The notes below the pieces were generated by a model that was given only the letters and a program-made list of their open reading frames with translations, was not told the origin of the DNA and ran no database searches. Of a DNA stretch of 64,000 nt, positions 1 to 8,685 are shown piece after piece (position 1 is the stretch's first letter; the number at the start of each line of letters is the position of its first letter). The translations under genes and the position numbers were made by a program. The DNA lies in assembly GCF_900111485.1 (NCBI RefSeq), contig NZ_FOIC01000003.1, positions 62,001 through 126,000 of the forward strand, written 5' to 3'. Source of the stretch: Natrinema hispanicum. GTDB lineage: Archaea > Halobacteriota > Halobacteria > Halobacteriales > Natrialbaceae.

Positions 1-48
1 CTCACCACCGACTGACGCTTATAGGTTTCAGGCCAGCGGTTGGGTCGA

Positions 49-600
49 TCACGCCTCACGGTCGGCATACCACTCTGCGAACGCCGCGAGCGCGCGCCCG
101 CGGTGAGAGATTGCGTTCTTCTCCTCGGTACTCATCTCGGCCATCGTCTGCCCGTTGTACTCGAAGATTGGATCGTAGCCGAACCCGCCCTCGCCGCGGG
201 GGGCGACGAGCGTGCCGGCGACCGAGCCCGAAAACGTCTCCGTCCCGTCGGCGTCCGCGTAGGCGAGGACAGTTCGGAAGCGTGCACGGCGGTTCTCCTC
301 GGTCTTCGCCAGTCGCCACAGCCGCTCGACGCCGACGGTGTCCTCGACGTACGCCGAGTACGGCCCCGGAAAGCCCCCCAGCGCGTCGACGAACAGCCCG
401 GCGTCGTCGACCAGTACTGGCTCGTCACTTCCCAACTCCTCGAACGCCTCGCGGGCCCCGTGAGCCGCGATTTCGGCGAGCGAGTCGCTTTGGACCTCGG
501 TGTAGTCGTACTCGATCTGTTCGACGGGTTCGATCCCCTCGAGATACTCGCGTGCCTCGCGGACTTTCCCCTCGTTGCCGGTGACAAATTGAATGGCCAT
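49..600 (-). CDS. rdgB: XTP/dITP pyrophosphatase (RdgB/HAM1 family)
   Basis: A 183-residue house-cleaning NTPase that hydrolyses non-canonical purine triphosphates (XTP, dITP) to monophosphates, keeping them out of DNA and RNA. The N-terminal FVTGNEGKVREA is the family's nucleotide-binding signature, and FVDALGGFPGPYSAYV, GEGGFGYDPIF and EKNAISHRGRAL follow in the usual order. The in-frame region upstream of MAIQFVTG has no conserved content, so the ATG at 600 is taken as the start, giving the usual family length. It is the last gene of a minus-strand run that begins with ribosomal protein S24e. Family assignment is firm; substrate preference is from the family. Confidence 0.95.
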   Translation of the reverse strand: MAIQFVTGNEGKVREAREYLEGIEPVEQIEYDYTEVQSDSLAEIAAHGAREAFEELGSDEPVLVDDAGLFVDALGGFPGPYSAYVEDTVGVERLWRLAKTEENRRARFRTVLAYADADGTETFSGSVAGTLVAPRGEGGFGYDPIFEYNGQTMAEMSTEEKNAISHRGRALAAFAEWYADREA

Positions 601-713
601 ATGCGAGCGACGGTGCGTCGGCGGCAAAGCGTCATCGGTTGCGCGGCGGCTCCGCATACGGGCCGCTGTGTGGCGAGTCGCAAACGCGGTCGCGAGAAAG
701 AACAGTCTCGCGC

Positions 714-998
714 TCAGTCGTCGGTCTCGTCGACGATGACTTCGACTGGCTCGTCCGCTCGCTCCTCACTGTCGTCGCTCGAGCCCTGCTCCTGTTGCCA
801 CAGGAGGCCGCCGGCGATGAGGACGACGATCCACGACCGCCAGTTAGCGAGATTCAGCGTGTAGCCGACGCCAAAGGGTTTCTCGACGAGCATGCCTTCG
901 CCGGGCTGCCAGTACGCCGAGAGCATGCGGCCGATGCTCGGTCGTTCGAAATTGTACGGAATCCCAAGAATCTCACCGGAAGTCGGCTTGTCTGCCAT
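714..998 (-). CDS. DUF5808-type small membrane protein
   Basis: A 94-residue protein with the layout of a haloarchaeal family I know as DUF5808: an N-terminal soluble part starting GEILGIPYNFERPS, then a stretch ending GVGYTLNLANWRSW, one hydrophobic segment (about residues 55-68, IVVLIAGGLLW) and an acidic tail. The single membrane span suggests membrane anchoring with the acidic tail exposed. It sits between kae1-bud32 and rdgB on the same strand. No biochemical role is known to me. Confidence 0.75.
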   Translation of the reverse strand: MADKPTSGEILGIPYNFERPSIGRMLSAYWQPGEGMLVEKPFGVGYTLNLANWRSWIVVLIAGGLLWQQEQGSSDDSEERADEPVEVIVDETDD

Positions 999-1088
999 GG
1001 ACGGTGATACGTCGTCCCCCGATAAAGATATTGTGTGCTGCGACGAGCGCTGCGAGTCGCCAACAGCAGTCCACCGATATGGGTCCGC

Positions 1089-2792
1089 TTATGTGTCTGA
1101 CTGATAGCGGCCACGTCCCTCTACGTCGTGTAGGCGCTCGAGCACCCGTTCGTCACCAACGTCGCGATACCCATCACGGGCCGCCTCACGAAGTGGCTCG
1201 GGGTCGTCGGCAGTGCCGACGAGGCTCTGATCGAAGACGTGTAGGTCCATCGCGTAGTCCTCGACGTGGTCGGTGTGGTAGCCGAGGCCGAAATCGATGA
1301 GATACGCCTTCTCGCCGTCAACACGAACATTTCGCGTCGTCGGGTCGCCGTGGACGAACCCGGCCTGGTGGAGTCGTGCGAGGTGGCGGCCGACGTCACG
1401 GACGCGGTCGGACGACAGCGCCGCTTGTAAGTCGCGCTCGCCAACGTACTCGAGTTCGAGTCGCGCCTCGGTCTGATCGACGTCCGACAGGACCGGCGTC
1501 GGAACCCCCTCACGGCGGGCCAGACTGGTCAGGCGGGCCTCGAGCGTCGTTCGCTCTTTACGGAGGCGCTCGTCGAGAGCGGGATGGCGGTAGGTCTTGG
1601 CCCGACGACGCTTCGTGACGCGGCCGCCAGTGGGCTCGAGATCGACCAGCGCCTCGGCCCCACGGACCTGACTGTCGTCGGCCGCATCCACGCCACGACC
1701 GGCCGCGAGCTCGGGCTCGGCGGCTCGCTCGCGGTTCCTCGCGTCACCGCTCGCGTTGTCGAGGTCCTCGCTTCGCTCGGACCTCCCACGCCACGTCACC
1801 GGCACCTGATCGGGCCGGAAATTGGGGTCGACATGTGACTCCTCGAGTGCGAGCGTATCGCCCGCGGCGTACATCTTCGCACCGAGTACGGCGATCATCC
1901 CGGCGTTGTCACCCAGGAATCGGGGTTCGGGCGCGTGGAACTCGGCCCCGCGCTGGGCACACATCTCGGCGAGCATCTCGCGCAGGCGGGCGTTGTGCCC
2001 AACGCCACCACCGAGGACGAGTTCGTCGCTGCCGGTCAGCGACAGGGCGCGTTCCGAGACTTCGGTCAACATGCTGAAAATATTCTCCTGGAGCGAGTAA
2101 CAGACGTCCTCGACCGGGACGCCCTCGTCGTAGCGCTGCTTGGCAGCGCTCATGATCCCCGAAAACGAGAAGTCCATCCCCTTGACGACGTAGGGCAGGT
2201 CGACGTACTCGCCGTCTTTGGCCGCTTGCTCGACCTTCGGTCCGCCGGGATGTGACCAGCCGACGTGGCGGGTGAACTTGTCGATCGAGTTGCCGACGCC
2301 CGTGTCCATCGTCTCCCCGAGGACGCGATAGCGGCCGTTGCGGTAGGCCAGCAGGTGGGCGTTTGCCCCACTCGCGTTGAGACAGACCGGTGAGTCGAAT
2401 CCCGAAGTGTGGCGACCGATCTCGAGGTGGGCGACCATGTGATTGACGCCGACCAGTGGTACCTCGAGGACCTGACTCAGCGCCCGGGCGGCGGTCCCAA
2501 CGACGCGCAGACAGGGTCCGAGCCCGGGGCCACGGGAAAAGGCGACGGCATCAACGGGCGGTTCCGACACCGGGCCGTCGTGGGTCTCGCGGGCGTGCTC
2601 GAGGATCCGCCCGACAACGTCCGGGATGGCGTCGTGCATGTGTTCGGACGCCTCGCGGGGGTGAATGCCGCCGCTTTCGGGCTGGTAGGCGTCGGTTTCG
2701 ATGACTACGTCGTCAGTCTCGGCGTCGAAAAGCGCTGCGCTGGCAGCCCAGGCAGTGCCTTCGATCCCGAGGATACGGATGGAATTACTCAC
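1089..2792 (-). CDS. kae1-bud32: Kae1-Bud32 fusion: tRNA N6-threonylcarbamoyladenosine synthase / kinase
   Basis: A 567-residue bifunctional protein of the KEOPS complex, which makes t6A at position 37 of ANN-decoding tRNAs. Residues about 1-325 are the Kae1 (TsaD-like) ASKHA domain: ILGIEGTAWAAS at the N-terminus, the metal-site HMVAHLE around residue 118, and LGDNAGMIA near the end of the domain. An acidic/Arg-rich linker follows, then the Bud32 atypical kinase with catalytic loop HGDPTTRNV and the DFG-like LIDFGLGY. The start is GTG (MSNSIRILG). It is downstream of the S27ae gene on the same strand, a common haloarchaeal arrangement. The assignment is firm. Confidence 0.97.
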   Translation of the reverse strand: MSNSIRILGIEGTAWAASAALFDAETDDVVIETDAYQPESGGIHPREASEHMHDAIPDVVGRILEHARETHDGPVSEPPVDAVAFSRGPGLGPCLRVVGTAARALSQVLEVPLVGVNHMVAHLEIGRHTSGFDSPVCLNASGANAHLLAYRNGRYRVLGETMDTGVGNSIDKFTRHVGWSHPGGPKVEQAAKDGEYVDLPYVVKGMDFSFSGIMSAAKQRYDEGVPVEDVCYSLQENIFSMLTEVSERALSLTGSDELVLGGGVGHNARLREMLAEMCAQRGAEFHAPEPRFLGDNAGMIAVLGAKMYAAGDTLALEESHVDPNFRPDQVPVTWRGRSERSEDLDNASGDARNRERAAEPELAAGRGVDAADDSQVRGAEALVDLEPTGGRVTKRRRAKTYRHPALDERLRKERTTLEARLTSLARREGVPTPVLSDVDQTEARLELEYVGERDLQAALSSDRVRDVGRHLARLHQAGFVHGDPTTRNVRVDGEKAYLIDFGLGYHTDHVEDYAMDLHVFDQSLVGTADDPEPLREAARDGYRDVGDERVLERLHDVEGRGRYQSDT

Positions 2793-2857
2793 GGGTGAAA
2801 ACGGGTAAGAAGCGACGTGCCAGCGCTGTCCGCGGCACGTCGGCCATCACTCAGAGG

Positions 2858-2992
2858 TTATTCCCACTCGGTGTAGCCGCACTTCCCGCAGTGTTTGCGG
2901 TCGCCGTGGTCGGCGAGGAAGACGTCGCCACAGCGCGGGCAGAGTTCGCCGCTGGTGGTGCCGTCGTCGTTGTAGAGGTCGTAGCGCGCCAT
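2858..2992 (-). CDS. rps27ae: 30S ribosomal protein S27ae
   Basis: A 44-residue zinc-ribbon ribosomal protein, reading [11 protein letters not shown] at the start and GYTEWE at the end. Two CxxC knuckles, CPRCG and CGKCG, form the zinc site. The length fits archaeal S27ae, which lacks the ubiquitin part of the eukaryotic fusion. It follows the S24e stop codon by a single base, so the two are translated from one mRNA. The pair S24e-S27ae is conserved in Archaea. Confidence 0.97.
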   Translation of the reverse strand: MARYDLYNDDGTTSGELCPRCGDVFLADHGDRKHCGKCGYTEWE

Positions 2993-2993
2993 C

Positions 2994-3308
2994 TTAGGCC
3001 TCCTCCGCTTCGGCGTCAGCGTCTTCCTCAGCGCCGATCTTGTTGCGCTCGAGCATGTGGTCTTGCTCGACGTCGCGGGCGTCGTCGGCCGTGTCGTAGA
3101 CCTTCGCCTGACCGACCGTCTTGCGCATCCCGAACTTGGTGTCGAGCTTGCGGATGACGACCTCGTCGGCGTCCTTGTTCAGCTTCGCGGCGAGGCTGTC
3201 CCGAACCTGCAGGCGCTCGGGGGTGGCGTCCTCGTGGGACAGTTCGAAAGTCACGTCCGTTCGATGCAACATGGGGTTCTCCTCCTCGGAGATGATGTCG
3301 ACGTCCAT
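2994..3308 (-). CDS. rps24e: 30S ribosomal protein S24e
   Basis: A 104-residue small-subunit protein. The N-terminal [19 protein letters not shown] and the central [18 protein letters not shown] match the S24e family, and the C-terminus is an acidic Glu/Ala tail typical of halophiles. It is the first gene of the minus-strand cluster with S27ae and Kae1-Bud32. A TATA-like element lies about 40 nt upstream. The assignment is firm. Confidence 0.97.
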   Translation of the reverse strand: MDVDIISEEENPMLHRTDVTFELSHEDATPERLQVRDSLAAKLNKDADEVVIRKLDTKFGMRKTVGQAKVYDTADDARDVEQDHMLERNKIGAEEDADAEAEEA

Positions 3309-3344
3309 GATATCACTCAGTTACTCTACTATCCCCGTGTAGCG

Positions 3345-3360
3345 CCTAAAAGGATTTCGA
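3345..3360 (-). promoter_or_regulatory. Probable BRE/TATA promoter of the rps24e cluster
   Basis: On the minus strand the sequence reads CGAAATCCTTTTAGG: a purine-rich BRE-like CGAAA followed by a TATA-like TTTTAG about 40 nt before the S24e start codon. Inferred from position and composition only. Confidence 0.45.
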
Positions 3361-3471
3361 ACCACCCACCCGTGTTTCGGCGCTCGATTGCGACGTGTTC
3401 TGTTCGTTTCTCCCGTCTCGAACGAAAACGCACTCGGTGGACGGTTTCGCCGCCATGTAATCTCCGAGTGA

Positions 3472-3479
3472 TATATAAA
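3472..3479 (+). promoter_or_regulatory. TATA box of the beta-propeller/membrane protein pair
   Basis: TATATAAA occurs in an AT-rich stretch about 45 nt before the ATG at 3523. Transcription would start near 3503, leaving a short leader. It is the clearest TATA box in the divergent gap between S24e and this gene. Confidence 0.6.
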
Positions 3480-3522
3480 TTCATAAATGTATTTCAATTA
3501 GAACTCAACTAGGTCGAATCGA

Positions 3523-4728
3523 ATGCCCTCCAGACGACAGACACTCGCCGGTATCGGACTCGCCGCGGCTGGCCTCGTCGGTGGCTACGCCACGACGGCT
3601 GCACAGTCCGCGTCGGCGACGCTCGGCTGGCCGATGGCCCGGTACGACGCCGCTGGCACCGGCTACAACCCCGACGCGTCGGGGCCGAAAGACGATCCGC
3701 GAGTCGCGTGGGCCGGAGACCTCGAGCGGACCGGCGGGCTCGAACCCGATCCACCGGTGGTCGTCGACGGGACGGTCTACGCCGGCACCGAGAACCTGTT
3801 CGCACTCGATGCCGCCACGGGTGACGTCCTGTTTTCCTACGGCAACTACGGCGTCTCCCACTCGAGTCCCGCATGTGCCGCGACATCGATTTATCGAACG
3901 AAGACGCTGGCGATCAGTTCACCCGGAGGGACCGTCGGGTTGAACGCCGGCGGCGGGATGGCGCTGTTCGGCGTTCATGTTGGCAAACAACGGTGGCGAG
4001 GGCCAGGTACCGAGCCGGAACCGTCCGTTTTCGGCCCCTCGAAGGCACCGCCACCAGTCACGGTCGACGAGACAGTGTATGCTGTGGCACCCACCACAAG
4101 CGATATCGTCGCGCTTGAGGCGGACAACGGCCGCAAGCGATGGCGGCGACGATTTCCCGGGGGCGACATCAGTGGCACCGCCTTCCGGCCCGCAGTAAGC
4201 GGTGACACCGTGTACGCGACCGGCTGGCCCAGTGACGTGGCGGCGTTCGACGCTGAAACCGGCTCCAAGCAGTGGGCTGAGTCACTCGACGATGCCGATG
4301 TCAACCGGCCGCCAACGGCCACTGAAAACGGCGTCGTCGTCCCGACTCGACGTGGCGTAACACTGTACGAGGACAGCGGTGACGCTCGCTGGACGCGAAA
4401 TCTAGACGGGAACGCGACCGAAGGGGCTGTCGCCGTTGCCGAGGGGCGCGTGTTCGTCAGCGACGGCGACGAGTCGCTGTATGCGCTCGACCTCGAGACG
4501 GGTGCCGACGTGTGGTCAGTCGCGTTTAGTCACGAAGCGACACCGGTCGTCGCCGACGGCGTCGTCTATATGACGAGCGGTGCCGAACTCATCGCGTTCG
4601 ATGCAGCGACCGGCGAACGACGCTTTACTCGTGAATCGGGGTGGTACTTCTCCCCGCCAGCGGTTGGTGACGGCGTGCTCTACGTCGTCGACGGCGATCA
4701 GGTGCTTGCGCTGGAGGACGAACCATGA
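3523..4728 (+). CDS. Tat-exported PQQ/BamB-like beta-propeller protein
   Basis: A 401-residue secreted protein. The N-terminus MPSRRQTLAGIGLAAAG carries the twin-arginine signal and a hydrophobic core. The mature part holds successive beta-propeller blades with the PQQ/BamB-like motif: LFALDAATGDVLFSYG, IVALEADNGRKRWRRR, VAAFDAETGSKQWAES, LYALDLETGADVWSV and LIAFDAATGERRFTRE. Such propellers usually serve as cell-surface scaffolds; none of the catalytic residues of quinoprotein dehydrogenases could be identified. It overlaps the next gene by 4 bp (ATGA), so the two are translationally coupled. The specific role is unknown. Confidence 0.85.
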   Translation: MPSRRQTLAGIGLAAAGLVGGYATTAAQSASATLGWPMARYDAAGTGYNPDASGPKDDPRVAWAGDLERTGGLEPDPPVVVDGTVYAGTENLFALDAATGDVLFSYGNYGVSHSSPACAATSIYRTKTLAISSPGGTVGLNAGGGMALFGVHVGKQRWRGPGTEPEPSVFGPSKAPPPVTVDETVYAVAPTTSDIVALEADNGRKRWRRRFPGGDISGTAFRPAVSGDTVYATGWPSDVAAFDAETGSKQWAESLDDADVNRPPTATENGVVVPTRRGVTLYEDSGDARWTRNLDGNATEGAVAVAEGRVFVSDGDESLYALDLETGADVWSVAFSHEATPVVADGVVYMTSGAELIAFDAATGERRFTRESGWYFSPPAVGDGVLYVVDGDQVLALEDEP

Positions 4729-5525
4729 CTGAGGAACCGTTCGATCCAACACCGGGTGGAAGCGATCGCGCCGGCGTCGGCCATCCGGTCTCGCCGTTCT
4801 CGCTGACGCTCGATCGACTCCGGCGCGACCCCGTTCTTTTCGTGCCGTTCGTCGTCGCCGGCGTGTGCCTCTGGCTCCTCGACTGGATTCGACGCCACGA
4901 CCCGCTCCCAACGATTCCGGCAGAGCAAACCGACGCGACGGTGACCGTCGCGTACACTGGCTACCCGACCGGTGTGACGGAGACAGCACGAGCGCTGTCG
5001 TCCCTGATCGATCTGAAACTTCCCTATCTCGTCTGGGGAATCACACTCGAGGTCGTCGCCGTCTTCGTTATTGCGGCCGCTGGCACCGTGACGATCGCTC
5101 GCGGGCTGTCGGCCGACAGCGGCGGGACGCCGCTGCGGCGACTGCTCGCGTACGTCGGCCTCGTCGCGTCGTTCGACGTGGCGTTTCGCATCCTTACCGC
5201 GCTCGTCGGAGATGCTGTCGGGCTGATCGCCGGACTCATCTTGCTCGTTCCCCTCTTCGCCGTCTTCGTTCGCGTCTTCGCTGCGCCAGCGTTCATCGTC
5301 AGCGGATCGGGACCGGTCACTGCACTCCAGCAGAGCGGACGCGCAACTCGCGGTCGTGGCTGGTCGATTCTTGCGCTCGTCGTCGCATTTGGCCTCGCAG
5401 CGTGGCTTCTCGGACTCGTTCCATGGGTCGGCACGATTCTGAGTACCGCCCTCGTCGGCTCCGTTCACGCCGTCACGGTGGCCGTCGTTCGGGAGACAGC
5501 CACCGACGGTCACGGCGGTCGCTGA
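4725..5525 (+). CDS. Multi-spanning membrane protein, partner of the beta-propeller
   Basis: A 266-residue integral membrane protein with about six hydrophobic segments, for example around residues 38-52, 108-125, 142-160, 170-190 and 208-245. It starts inside the stop codon of the upstream exported beta-propeller gene, so the products are made together. I do not recognise the family. The pairing suggests a surface complex, but that is inference from gene order. Confidence 0.7.
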   Translation: MTEEPFDPTPGGSDRAGVGHPVSPFSLTLDRLRRDPVLFVPFVVAGVCLWLLDWIRRHDPLPTIPAEQTDATVTVAYTGYPTGVTETARALSSLIDLKLPYLVWGITLEVVAVFVIAAAGTVTIARGLSADSGGTPLRRLLAYVGLVASFDVAFRILTALVGDAVGLIAGLILLVPLFAVFVRVFAAPAFIVSGSGPVTALQQSGRATRGRGWSILALVVAFGLAAWLLGLVPWVGTILSTALVGSVHAVTVAVVRETATDGHGGR

Positions 5526-5529
5526 CGGC

Positions 5530-6603
5530 TCAGGGAAGCGCGACCAGCCCGCGCGGCGTCTCCTCCTTGAGTCCCTCAGACCAGTCGATGTCGACCTGCG
5601 TCCACGAGTCACCGAAATCCCGCGTCAGAAACAGCCCGCGGTTGTTGACCGCGACGACTACACCCGGCTCGCCGCTCGTCGCAAGCACCGTTCGGACGAC
5701 GCCCTCGCCGGTCCGCAGGCCACGTCCCTCGAGGCGCTCCCACGACTCCGTCTCACCCGCACGCCGATAGACGAACGAGTTCGCCCTGCGCGGGGTGTGT
5801 GCCGTCCTCGCGCCGCGTGCACTCGAGATCATGACACAGTCCGGGTCACCGGGATCGGGGGCGATCGACCAGCAATATCGATGTGCGAGTCCGTCCTGTG
5901 GATGTCGCCACGAGTCTCCGAAGTCGTCGCTCTCGGCGTAGCCGTCGCCAGCCGCGGCGTAGAGCCGTCCCTCGCGGTCGGGATGGGTCACGAGGCTGTG
6001 ATTGTCCCGGCGCGAGCCGGGCGGCCGCTCGTGCCACGTCTCGCCGCCGTCGGACGTGGTGACGAACGCACCGGCCTCGATCCCGACGGCGAGCCGGTCG
6101 CGGTTGAACGGATCGACCGCGAGTGTGCGGACGTGATGGGTGTGTGGCCGCGGCGGAAACGACCATTCGTCGGCCGAGGAAAGGGCGGCAAGCCCCTCGA
6201 GATGCGTCCAGGAGTCACCGCCGTCGCGTGAGCGATAGAGCCTGCTAGGTTCGGTGCCGGCGTAGACGACTGCCGGATCGTGCGGGCTGACGGTTACGGC
6301 CATCACGCGGTCGCCCTCGCTGGCGGTCGATGCTGCATCGGTTTGCGCGACCGCCTGTCCGCCAGCCGCATCCTCGGCCACGAACTGCGTCTCGAAGCGG
6401 TCGAACGAGTCCCCGCCATCGACGGAACGGACCAGTCCAGTGCGAGTGCCGACGAACACCTGCTCGGGCGTGCTCGGATGTGCGCCGACACACTCGAGCG
6501 CGCGTCCCTCGAGTCGCGACGCCGTCGTCCAGCCGTCCGGCTCGAGCCCGTCGCTCGTACAGACGAGCAATCGATCTCGAACAGCCACGAGCACTGTTCC
6601 CAT
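5530..6603 (-). CDS. BNR/sialidase-like beta-propeller protein (photosystem II stability factor-like)
   Basis: A protein of about 357 residues built of repeated BNR/Asp-box motifs of the form S-x-D-x-G-x-(T/S)-W: SVDGGDSFDRF, SRDGGDSWTHL, TSDGGETWHER, DDFGDSWRHP and TRDFGDSWTQVD. These are the hairpins of sialidase- and Ycf48-like propellers. No signal peptide is seen, so it is probably cytoplasmic. The ATG at 6603 (MGTVLVAVRDR) is preferred over a GTG at 6615 because the propeller begins directly after it. It is convergent with the upstream membrane protein gene. Substrate and role are unknown. Confidence 0.75.
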   Translation of the reverse strand: MGTVLVAVRDRLLVCTSDGLEPDGWTTASRLEGRALECVGAHPSTPEQVFVGTRTGLVRSVDGGDSFDRFETQFVAEDAAGGQAVAQTDAASTASEGDRVMAVTVSPHDPAVVYAGTEPSRLYRSRDGGDSWTHLEGLAALSSADEWSFPPRPHTHHVRTLAVDPFNRDRLAVGIEAGAFVTTSDGGETWHERPPGSRRDNHSLVTHPDREGRLYAAAGDGYAESDDFGDSWRHPQDGLAHRYCWSIAPDPGDPDCVMISSARGARTAHTPRRANSFVYRRAGETESWERLEGRGLRTGEGVVRTVLATSGEPGVVVAVNNRGLFLTRDFGDSWTQVDIDWSEGLKEETPRGLVALP

Positions 6604-6680
6604 ATCTGTCTGCACGGGAGCGGGACGTATGAGTCGTGCCCCGGCTTGGTCGTCACGAGCGAGACGAGCAGGAATTGCTG

Positions 6681-7559
6681 TTACGTCTCGTCGCGCTCCC
6701 CGCGAACGGTCAGTACCGGAACCGGCGACATCCGAACGAGCTGTTCAGTGACGCTACCGAGCAGATATCGGTCGAATCCCGTACGGCCGTGCGTGCCGAC
6801 GACGACGAGGTCGATGTCGTGGTCGTCGATGTACGTCCGGATCGTCTGGGGGATCGACGAGCCGAACTCGACCGCTTCGGCGGCCGGCTCGACGCCAGTC
6901 TCGGTCGCGAACGCCGACGCATCGTCGAGGATCTGGGTCGCGCTCTCCTCGAGCATCGACAGCTGGATCTCGTTTCGAACGTCGACGCCAAGCGTCGCGG
7001 TCGTGACGACCGAGAGGAGATGCAACGCAGCCCCCTCGGTGGTCGCGATGTCGGCTCCGATGGCGAGTGCATCCTGTGCGCCTTCGCTGCCGTCCGTTGG
7101 GACGAGTACGTTCCGGTAGGGGTACTCGATCGTATCGGTATCCGGTCGAATCGTCAAGACCGGCGTCTCGGCTTGCCTGATGACGCGTTCGCTCGTACTG
7201 CCGAGTAGGAATCGGCGAAGCCCCTGCCGTCCGTGGGTTGGCATGACGACGAGATCGACATCGTGTGACGCTGCGTAGTCGACGATCGTACTGTATGGGA
7301 CGCCCTGCCGGACCTCGGTGACCGTCTCGATCCCCCGCTGCTTGGCTCGATCGTCGGCATCGTCGACGATCGTCTCGCCCTCCTGGACGAGCGTATCGAC
7401 GACCTCGCCTTGTCGGCGGAGCACGCTGTCTTGTGTCGTATCTGCCACATTGAGGATGTGAACCGTCGAGTCGTGGCTGTCGGCGATCTCGAGGACGTGA
7501 TCGAACGCGGCTGCCGATCCCTCGCTACCGTCAGTTGGAAAGAGGATTTGGGTATACAT
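6681..7559 (-). CDS. Tandem UspA universal stress protein
   Basis: A 292-residue protein with two full UspA domains. The first starts ILFPTDGSEGSAAAFDHV and ends with the ATP-binding GSTSERVIR; the second starts VLVPTDGSEGAQDALAI and ends GSVTEQLVRMSPVPVL. Both carry the G-2x-G-9x-(S/T) type nucleotide loop (MPTHGRQGLRRFLLGSTS and GTHGRTGFDRYLLGS), so both are likely ATP-binding. These proteins are cytoplasmic stress or regulatory factors; the specific signal cannot be inferred. Confidence 0.93.
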   Translation of the reverse strand: MYTQILFPTDGSEGSAAAFDHVLEIADSHDSTVHILNVADTTQDSVLRRQGEVVDTLVQEGETIVDDADDRAKQRGIETVTEVRQGVPYSTIVDYAASHDVDLVVMPTHGRQGLRRFLLGSTSERVIRQAETPVLTIRPDTDTIEYPYRNVLVPTDGSEGAQDALAIGADIATTEGAALHLLSVVTTATLGVDVRNEIQLSMLEESATQILDDASAFATETGVEPAAEAVEFGSSIPQTIRTYIDDHDIDLVVVGTHGRTGFDRYLLGSVTEQLVRMSPVPVLTVRGERDET

Positions 7560-7578
7560 CTGTCTCTGTCAGCCTGCA

Positions 7579-7857
7579 TCACTCACGAATATCGAGCGTA
7601 CCCTCGTCTGCAGTGTGGGCCTCACGCCACCAGACGAGTTCGAATTCGATACTCTGCTTTGCCTCCGTGTCGCCCTCGGACCAGTCCGACTCGCCTTCCA
7701 ATTTGAACGTGATCGGCTCCGACGGCGTCATCGCGACGGTGGTCTCACCGAGTTCGAGAGTTACGTCGCCGTCACCGTCGAGTTGATCGGCCACCTCGCG
7801 GAGAGACGCTGCAACCTCCGACCGAGATTTCTGTGCTTCAGTCTCGAGTTCACCCAT
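7579..7857 (-). CDS. amphi-Trp domain protein
   Basis: A 92-residue acidic protein starting MGELETEAQKSRSEVA. The order of a charged helical N-terminus with REVADQL, a beta-rich middle (VTLELGE) and a C-terminal KQSIEFELVWW with paired Trp matches the small archaeal amphi-Trp domain family. An upstream in-frame ATG exists, but the conserved part begins at 7857. It lies 20 nt beyond the start of the tandem UspA gene on the same strand, and the two may be cotranscribed. Function is unknown. Confidence 0.8.
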   Translation of the reverse strand: MGELETEAQKSRSEVAASLREVADQLDGDGDVTLELGETTVAMTPSEPITFKLEGESDWSEGDTEAKQSIEFELVWWREAHTADEGTLDIRE

Positions 7858-7989
7858 GTGCGTCGGCACATCAAGGACTGGGATAAACACGCAGGGGAGC
7901 TCTCAGCAGGGTAGAATTCCATTCTCTTGGTACATTTCACGTCCCGAACCGACCTCGTACTCGAAGCCGGTGACGACTCGAGGCGCACT

Positions 7990-8072
7990 GAGACCGGCTG
8001 CTGTCCCGCTGTCCCGGCCCGACCGCAGTGCGGGGCGCGGCCAGCCGGCACTGACTGACAGGAGTCCGTCTA
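7990..8072. repeat. Dispersed palindromic intergenic element, copy 1
   Basis: An ~83-bp element whose ends are inverted: left GAGACCGGCTGCTGTC, right the complement of AGACGGACTCCTGTCAGT. The right arm ends CACTGACTGACAGGAGTCCG. The middle contains a conserved GACCGCAGT. The same arrangement occurs at 37317, 45494 and 61619. It lies between two divergently transcribed genes. Confidence 0.75.
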
Positions 8073-8217
8073 ACTCACGTCACACGAGTCGAATCACGAC
8101 ACGCCTTGCGCCCCACCGTGACCAGCGGTGCGGGATACCAAGCGTCGGTCGTCTTGGCCGCCACTGGTACTTTCCGTCTGCGGCCCCTTGTGACTAACTC
8201 ACAATGAGCCGATTTCG

Positions 8218-8406
8218 ATGACCCCCTCTGACGAACGCAAAGAGAAAGCGCCCGGCGTCTGCAGCACCTGTGGCGAGTTGCTGACGGTCTGGATTACTCC
8301 AGACGGAACGATCCACCCCATCAGCCCGCACAATACCTGTTCGTGTGATGATCCATCACTTCGAATCGTCGAGGCAGACGACGTCTTCGAGGAGGACGTT
8401 CGCTGA
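8218..8406 (+). CDS. Small Cys-rich (zinc-binding-like) protein
   Basis: A 62-residue protein with CSTCGELL near residue 15 and HNTCSCDD near residue 38, an arrangement (CxxC...HxxCxC) that could bind one zinc ion. Composition is acidic, as expected for a haloarchaeal protein. It stands alone between divergent neighbours. I do not recognise a named family; coding is supported by composition and the paired cysteine motifs. Confidence 0.55.
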   Translation: MTPSDERKEKAPGVCSTCGELLTVWITPDGTIHPISPHNTCSCDDPSLRIVEADDVFEEDVR

Positions 8407-8685
8407 GAGCGGTCACTCGAGGACGGAAGGCCGTGCTCGTCTGCGCTCTGTCACCGTGACGTGCAAACGGGCGTCCCAGCGAAAGTTTGTATTCCACTGT
8501 TTGACACTCCCCCTCCGAGGCCAGTCACCGACGTCCTCGAGCTGGACCTGCAGACACAGCACTAAAGCACGAGGCACATCCTGTCGGACAGCACGACGTG
8601 AAGATCAGTCACTCTGCTGGGGCCGTCACCAGTGGAGACGGCCGCGAATTCCGACCGCCTTCGGCTTGACTGCTGGCCGACAGTA

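Noticed and set aside
49-864. Long plus-strand frame opposite rdgB
   Set aside because: It is a shadow of the minus-strand rdgB and has no recognisable protein motif.
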